From Novosphingobium sp. MW5 (GTDB lineage: Bacteria; Pseudomonadota; Alphaproteobacteria; Sphingomonadales; Sphingomonadaceae), in NCBI GenBank assembly GCA_025938935.1, contig JAPCWB010000001.1, forward strand, positions 3,569,001 through 3,633,000: 64,000 nt of DNA, given 5' to 3'. Shown piece by piece: positions 59,701 through 64,000 of this stretch (positions within the stretch are counted from its first letter, which is position 1; each line of letters starts with the position of its first letter). The notes below the pieces were generated by a model. The model worked only from the letters and a program-made list of their open reading frames with translations. It searched no databases and was not told the origin of the DNA. The position numbers and the translations under genes were made by a program.

Positions 59701-61179
59701 TCAGCCGCCTACGTTTTTCCTGAAAAGGACGCGGTCCTCAGGGCCGAAGCCCTTGTGCCAGATGACCCAGCCATAGATGCCCAGGATCATCGGGATGCCC
59801 AGCAGCAGTTCGGCCCATTCGGGCAGGAACCGCGTTGCCGCCGCGCCAACAGCAAGCGCCGGAATGGCAGCAACGATCAGCGACCAGCGCCAGTTGTTCA
59901 CCCGCTGGCCCAGGATGCCTGAAAGGACCATGGACTTGGCCAGCGAAGTAAAGGCCGTGGCCAGCATCAGCCCACCGGCGGCGGCGGCGGCGGCGAACTT
60001 GTCGTTGAAGCCCCAGTGCTTGACCAGCAGGATGCCGCCGACCGTGAACACCACCTGCATCACGATGGTGCCGATCGATATGGCAAGGTTGCGCAGCCGG
60101 GCGAGGTAGATCAGCGCGGCCTCGCTCACCACGGCGGTGGCGGCGATGACTTCGGCCAGCAGCAGCAGGTTGAGCGCGCCGTTGCCGCCGACGAACTCCG
60201 GCCCGATCAGGCCCATCACGGCCGCGCCGGGAATGCCCAGCGCCAGTGCTACGCCAAGCTGTGCGGCGGTGATCCAGAAGCCGACCTGGCAGACCTGCTT
60301 GGCGATGCCCGCATAGTCCTTGTCTTTGATCGAGCGGGTGATGACGGGGCCGAGGATCGGCTCGAAGCTGGTCTTGAACTTCTGCGGCAGCGAGGCGATC
60401 TGCTGGGCCGCGTAATAGACCCCCACCGCCACCGGCGAGGCAAAGGCGCCAAGGATGGCGATGTCGAGCCTGCGCGTGCCCCATTCAACGAGGTCCGCCA
60501 CGGCAAGCGGGGTCGATGCCAGCGCCGTCTTCCACAGCCGCAGCGGATGCGGATGCCAGTGCTGCGGCAGGCCATAGGAGCGGAAGAGCGGCACCAGCGT
60601 CACGGCAAAGGCGGCGCATTTGGCCGCGATGTAGGCAATCGTCAGCCCGCTTTCGGGCGCGAACAGCAGCAGCGCGCTTGCACCGATGGTCAAGACCCAC
60701 GGCTCGACCAGCGAACGTGCGCGCACCGTCGTCGCCACGTCATAGCGATAGGCAAGCGCGGCCAGCGTGATCTCGGTCAGGGCATTGGGCAGGATGGCGA
60801 TCGGCAGCAGGCGGTCCCAAGCGGAATACTGCCCCGCCGGGAACATCGGCAGCGGAAAGGCGAAGAGCAGCAGCCCCGCCGCGATCGACAGCAAGCCGGA
60901 CAAAAGCAGGCCATCGGCGACGATGCTTGCGGGGTGGCCTTCTTCCTCTGCCAGCCGCTGGGCAAGGCCGCGCCGCTGGCCCAGCGCGCAGGCCTGCGCC
61001 ACCAGTTCGACCGCCACGATGGCCGAGGCATAGCGGCCCAGCGCCTCGACCCCGTAAAGCCGTCCGGCGATGAACAGGAAGGGCGCGGTGCCGAGCAGAC
61101 GAAGGACGAAGCCCAGCACGTTGGTCCGCCCGCCCTTGGCGAGTGCGGCGATGTCGTCCTGAGCCTTGTCGTCACTCAC
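59701..61179 (-). CDS. Polysaccharide biosynthesis flippase-like membrane protein
   Basis: A 492-residue protein with about 12-14 hydrophobic helices. Segments such as GRYASAIVAVELVAQACALG, VEWGTRRLDIAILG and GLIGPEFVGGNGALNLLLLAEV resemble Wzx/MATE-type lipopolysaccharide flippases. It would move a lipid-linked sugar unit across the inner membrane. A GTG start at 61179 overlaps the gpsA stop by four bases. No glycosyltransferase genes are nearby. Confidence 0.82.
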   Translation of the reverse strand: MSDDKAQDDIAALAKGGRTNVLGFVLRLLGTAPFLFIAGRLYGVEALGRYASAIVAVELVAQACALGQRRGLAQRLAEEEGHPASIVADGLLLSGLLSIAAGLLLFAFPLPMFPAGQYSAWDRLLPIAILPNALTEITLAALAYRYDVATTVRARSLVEPWVLTIGASALLLFAPESGLTIAYIAAKCAAFAVTLVPLFRSYGLPQHWHPHPLRLWKTALASTPLAVADLVEWGTRRLDIAILGAFASPVAVGVYYAAQQIASLPQKFKTSFEPILGPVITRSIKDKDYAGIAKQVCQVGFWITAAQLGVALALGIPGAAVMGLIGPEFVGGNGALNLLLLAEVIAATAVVSEAALIYLARLRNLAISIGTIVMQVVFTVGGILLVKHWGFNDKFAAAAAAGGLMLATAFTSLAKSMVLSGILGQRVNNWRWSLIVAAIPALAVGAAATRFLPEWAELLLGIPMILGIYGWVIWHKGFGPEDRVLFRKNVGG

Positions 61180-62168
61180 TGTGCGCGGCCTGCCTCTGCG
61201 CGAAGGGGGCGGGCGAGCAGGCTGGCGACGGCTTCGCGCGCGTCGATCTGGCCGGAGAGCAGCGCGGCGACGGTCTGGACGATGGGCATGTCAACGGCCT
61301 CGCGGCTTGCCAGATCGGCCAGCACCGGCGCGGTGTGCGCGCCCTCTGCCACCGAATTCTTGCCCTCCAGCGCCTCGGCAGAGGTCAGCCCCATGCCCAG
61401 CGCCTTGCCGAGCGAGAAGTTGCGGCTCGAGGTGGAGGAGCAGGTCAGCACGAGGTCACCCAGCCCGCACAGCCCGGCCAGAGTATCGGCGCGGCCGCCC
61501 CGGGCGAGGCCGAAGCGCAGCATCTCCGCGTAACCGCGCGCGATCAGGGCGGCGCGGGCGTTCTGGCCCAGCTCCAGCCCGTCGACCACGCCGCAGGCAA
61601 TGGCCAGCACGTTCTTCACTGCGCCGCCGATCTCCGCGCCGATGACGTCGTCCGAATAGTAGGGCCGCAGCGTGGGCCGCGAAATGACCGGGGCGAGCCG
61701 CTCCCACTGCGCCTGCCCGCCGGCGCAGGCGAGCGTGACCGCGGTGGGCAGGCCTGCCGCGACTTCATGGGCGAAGGTCGGACCGGAAAGGACGGCAATC
61801 TCGGCACTGGGCGCGGCCTCTGCGGCGATGTCACCGGTCAGGCGGCCCGAGCCTGCCTCGATGCCCTTTGAACACAGAAGGAGGTCGCGCTTGCGGTCAG
61901 GCAGGCTGGTGAGCACAGAGGCCAGATGCTGCGCGGGGACCACGGCGAGGACGGTCTGCAGGTCAGCAATATCACCGATCTGGTTCGTCGCTGTGACATT
62001 ATCCGCCAATCTGGCACTCGGCAGGAACAGGCTGTTGGTATGGGCCGAGTTGATTTCCTCGACCAGTTCCGCCTCGCGCGCCCAGAGCAGGACCGGAGTG
62101 CCATCGCTCGCCAGAACCTGCGCCAGCGCCGTGCCCCAGGCCCCTGCTCCGATCACGCCGATGGTCAT
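61176..62168 (-). CDS. gpsA: Glycerol-3-phosphate dehydrogenase [NAD(P)+]
   Basis: A 330-residue enzyme with the NAD motif [13 protein letters not shown] at the N-terminus. The conserved [26 protein letters not shown] and the catalytic Lys of [13 protein letters not shown] follow. It reduces dihydroxyacetone phosphate to glycerol-3-phosphate for phospholipid synthesis. ATG 62168 overlaps the tsaD stop by four bases, so tsaD-gpsA-flippase form one operon. Confidence 0.96.
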   Translation of the reverse strand: MTIGVIGAGAWGTALAQVLASDGTPVLLWAREAELVEEINSAHTNSLFLPSARLADNVTATNQIGDIADLQTVLAVVPAQHLASVLTSLPDRKRDLLLCSKGIEAGSGRLTGDIAAEAAPSAEIAVLSGPTFAHEVAAGLPTAVTLACAGGQAQWERLAPVISRPTLRPYYSDDVIGAEIGGAVKNVLAIACGVVDGLELGQNARAALIARGYAEMLRFGLARGGRADTLAGLCGLGDLVLTCSSTSSRNFSLGKALGMGLTSAEALEGKNSVAEGAHTAPVLADLASREAVDMPIVQTVAALLSGQIDAREAVASLLARPLRAEAGRAQ

Positions 62169-63295
62169 GCCTTCACTCCCGCACCGCGCACCGGCGCGGC
62201 GTCCGGGTCGAGCGGCCAGCGCGGCCTTGCGGCGAAATCGAGTGCATCGGGGGTGAAATCTTGCCTCATAAGCCGCTCCATCCCCGCCCAGCCGATCATC
62301 GCGGCATTGTCCGTACACAGCGCCAGCGGCGGCGCGACAAATGGCAGGCCGTGCTCGGCCGCCAGCTTCTCAAGCCCGGCCCGGATCGCCTGATTGGCAG
62401 CTACGCCCCCCGCGACGACCAGCGCCGTCACATCCCCTGCCGCTTCGAGCGCGCGGCGGGTGCGGTCCAGCACGCAGTCAAGCGCAGCCTGCTGGAACGA
62501 TGCGGCGATATCGGCGTCCGAATATTCGTCGTCCCGGGCCTGACCCGGGACCGCTGGCCTGTTCGAGTTGGCTTCGCTGTCAACCGCCAGCGGTCCCGGA
62601 TCAAGTCCGGGACGACATTGGTTTTCTTTCGCCCGCAGCACCGCGCTTTTCAGCCCGGCGAAGGAGAAATGCGGCTCCTGGGTGCCGAGCAAGGGGCGCG
62701 GCAGGCGCACCTTCTTCGCATCGCCCTCGCGCGCCAGCCGCTCAACCGCAGGCCCGCCGGGATAGCCGAGGCCCAGGATCTTCGCCGTCTTGTCGAAAGC
62801 TTCGCCCAGCGCATCGTCAATCGTTGTCGCCAGCCGCCGGTACTGGCCCAGCCCCTGCACTTCGAGCAGCTGGCAATGCCCGCCAGAAACGAGCAGCAGC
62901 AGGTAGGGATAGTTCAGCGAGGCGTCCGCCAGCCGCGGACTGAGCGCGTGACCCTCAAGATGGTTCACCGCGATCAGCGGCTTTTCGCCCGCCATGGCCA
63001 ACGCCTTTGCGCTCACCAACCCGACCATCACGCCGCCGATCAGGCCTGGCCCGGCCGTCGCCGCAACGGCATCCACGTCCGACAGTTCCATCCCGGCATC
63101 GGCCAGCGTCGCGGCAATCAGCGGGGCGAGGCGCTCGGCATGGGCGCGCGCGGCGATTTCGGGAACGACGCCGCCATAGGGGCGATGCTCCTCGTCCTGC
63201 GAGGCAATGCGCTGGGCAAGCACGGTCCGGTCCTCGCGCACCAGCGCGGCCGCCGTTTCGTCACAGGACGATTCAATTCCGAGGACCACCCGCAT
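62165..63295 (-). CDS. tsaD: tRNA N6-adenosine threonylcarbamoyltransferase with in-frame insertion
   Basis: A 376-residue protein; relatives have about 340-345. It starts [16 protein letters not shown] and has the metal-binding [11 protein letters not shown], then the ISGGHC-like VSGGHCQLL. At about residues 227-257 it contains an insertion rich in Pro/Gly/Asp (CRPGLDPGP, then VPGQARDDE) encoded by a palindromic repeat (62528-62616). The rest continues as [16 protein letters not shown]. The enzyme makes t6A37 in ANN-decoding tRNAs and is essential in most bacteria. The insertion keeps the frame and probably forms a surface loop. Confidence 0.95.
   Translation of the reverse strand: MRVVLGIESSCDETAAALVREDRTVLAQRIASQDEEHRPYGGVVPEIAARAHAERLAPLIAATLADAGMELSDVDAVAATAGPGLIGGVMVGLVSAKALAMAGEKPLIAVNHLEGHALSPRLADASLNYPYLLLLVSGGHCQLLEVQGLGQYRRLATTIDDALGEAFDKTAKILGLGYPGGPAVERLAREGDAKKVRLPRPLLGTQEPHFSFAGLKSAVLRAKENQCRPGLDPGPLAVDSEANSNRPAVPGQARDDEYSDADIAASFQQAALDCVLDRTRRALEAAGDVTALVVAGGVAANQAIRAGLEKLAAEHGLPFVAPPLALCTDNAAMIGWAGMERLMRQDFTPDALDFAARPRWPLDPDAAPVRGAGVKA
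62528..62616. repeat. CGTCCCGGG-type palindromic element inside tsaD
   Basis: Arms 62528-62558 and 62586-62616 are complementary in 28 of 31 positions with a 27-base loop. It interrupts tsaD in frame, adding about 30 residues. It is of the type seen between genes in sphingomonads, here inside a coding region like the palindromic elements of Rickettsia. Confidence 0.8.
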
Positions 63296-63367
63296 CGATC
63301 ACTTTCCCTTATAGAGAATAGTGTCCGGAGCAACCGTAAGCGGACTTTTTCGCCAGCACCTTGAATT

Positions 63368-63457
63368 CGTCATTGCGAGCGGCAATGCCGCGCGGCAATC
63401 CAGAGCGTCACGCGCGGCGCCTCGGATTGCTTCGTCGCGGCGCTCCTCGCAATGACG
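63368..63457. repeat. CGTCATTGCGAG-type palindromic repeat
   Basis: Arms CGTCATTGCGAG...GGCAATCC (63368-63401) and GGATTGC...CTCGCAATGACG (63424-63457) form a long imperfect stem. This is a well-known dispersed repeat of alphaproteobacteria and other bacteria. It lies between divergent tsaD and hemC and covers half of their promoter region (63296-63477). Confidence 0.85.
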
Positions 63458-63477
63458 ATGGGCTGATTGGAAATCGA

Positions 63478-64000
63478 ATGCCTTCTTCCCCGAGTTTCCC
63501 GCTCCGCCTCGGCACCCGCCGCTCGCCGCTTGCCATGGCCCAGGCCGAAGAAGCCCGCGCGCGCCTGTGCAAGGCGCATGGCTGGGCTGAGGATGCGGTC
63601 GAGATCGTCCCCGTCACCGCCAGCGGCGACAAGATCCAGGACCGTCCGCTCGCCGAAATCGGCGGCAAGGCGCTGTGGACCAAGGAACTCGACCAGTGGC
63701 TGATGGCGGGTGAGATCGACTTCGCCGTCCATTCGGCCAAGGATGTCGAAACCTGGCGTCCGCTCGAATTGACCATCGCCGCCGTGCTGGAGCGCGAGGA
63801 CGTGCGCGACGTTCTGGTGGGCGTCGCCAGCCTTGCCGCACTCGCCCCCGGCAGCCGGATCGGCACCAGCGCCCCGCGCCGCGCCGCGCAGGTTCTGCAC
63901 CTGCGACCCGATTGCGAAGTGGTTTCGTTCCGCGGCAACGTCGCCACGCGGCTGGGCAAGCTCGCCGCCGGAGAGGCCGATGCCACCCTGCTCGCTCTCG
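63478..64000 (+). CDS. hemC: Hydroxymethylbilane synthase (partial, runs off the window)
   Basis: The frame from ATG 63478 stays open to the end of the window (174 codons). It contains RLGTRRSPLAMAQAEEA, the dipyrromethane-cofactor enzyme's N-terminal substrate Arg cluster. GGKALWTKEL, VHSAKDVE (catalytic Asp), then GTSAPRRAAQ and FRGNVATRLGKL follow. The enzyme joins four porphobilinogen units on the way to haem. Its C-terminal part with the cofactor Cys lies beyond the window. It is divergent from tsaD, a common order in alphaproteobacteria. Confidence 0.95.
   Translation, partial: MPSSPSFPLRLGTRRSPLAMAQAEEARARLCKAHGWAEDAVEIVPVTASGDKIQDRPLAEIGGKALWTKELDQWLMAGEIDFAVHSAKDVETWRPLELTIAAVLEREDVRDVLVGVASLAALAPGSRIGTSAPRRAAQVLHLRPDCEVVSFRGNVATRLGKLAAGEADATLLAL

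Noticed and set aside
1..64000. CRISPR arrays, rRNA genes, intact insertion sequences, prophage structural genes
   Set aside because: None seen in any part of the window; repeats present are single palindromic elements and the attachment-site pair.

Overview
The window is a GC-rich, densely coded stretch of a chromosome. It most likely comes from an alphaproteobacterium of the order Sphingomonadales, with Novosphingobium or a close relative the best guess. This rests on gene families (TonB-dependent receptor, several Rieske oxygenases, sulfotransferase-family and DUF35/thiolase pairs, a serC-serA-hisZ run, a PHA-granule-associated small protein) and on several palindromic intergenic repeats of the kind common in this group. 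No rRNA, CRISPR array or intact transposase is seen.

1-15.6 kb: a partial fatty-acyl-AMP ligase, an MFS transporter, a TelA/XpaC/PHA-type operon (3.4-5.7 kb) and a catabolic cluster (5.7-15.6 kb). The cluster holds a Rieske oxygenase, three SDRs, two sulfotransferase-fold proteins, a VOC protein, a zinc alcohol dehydrogenase, a CMD-family protein, a DUF35 protein and a thiolase-like protein without the usual nucleophilic Cys. The last two resemble DUF35/thiolase-type retro-aldolases of sterol side-chain degradation. The substrate is unknown; a steroid-like or aromatic compound fits best.

15.6-36.2 kb: a tRNA-Val(TAC) gene marks one end of a 20.5-kb genomic island. The other end carries a 48-bp exact repeat of the 5' part of that tRNA next to the 3' remnant of a tyrosine recombinase gene. 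The island carries an MFS-glcDEF-glcG operon, a GHL6-type glycoside hydrolase with a 2-hydroxyacid dehydrogenase, a GntR/FCD regulator, tartronate semialdehyde reductase, glycerate 2-kinase, a heparanase-like GH79 enzyme, a GH39-like enzyme with a beta-propeller protein, and a TonB-dependent receptor. Together they look like a transferable unit for taking up and degrading a (probably uronic-acid-containing) glycoside, with its acid fragments passing through glycerate into central metabolism. Every promoter region of the island contains a 21-bp site of the form YTGG-N13-CCRR, a candidate operator of one island-wide regulon. I consider this the most interesting system of the window.

36.2-47 kb: a small membrane protein, a low-Mr protein tyrosine phosphatase, a MarR-like regulator with an SD-sequestering palindrome, purA, a second Rieske oxygenase, an APC permease, two secreted alpha/beta hydrolases, a transglutaminase-like protease and hisZ.

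47-64 kb: serA, serC, an extensin-like lipoprotein, a TPR metallopeptidase-like protein, uvrB, a DUF1343 (NamZ-like) protein, lipoproteins, a VWA protein, a polysaccharide flippase, gpsA, tsaD (carrying an in-frame palindromic insertion) and the start of hemC, which runs off the window.

Three genes (telA homologue, purA, VWA lipoprotein) are split by apparent single-base frameshifts and a fourth (second sulfotransferase) has a doubtful 5' end. Because purA is normally essential, at least some of these are probably sequence errors. Two homologous stem-loop elements (about 44.0 and 50.9 kb) look like copies of an undescribed small RNA or regulatory element.
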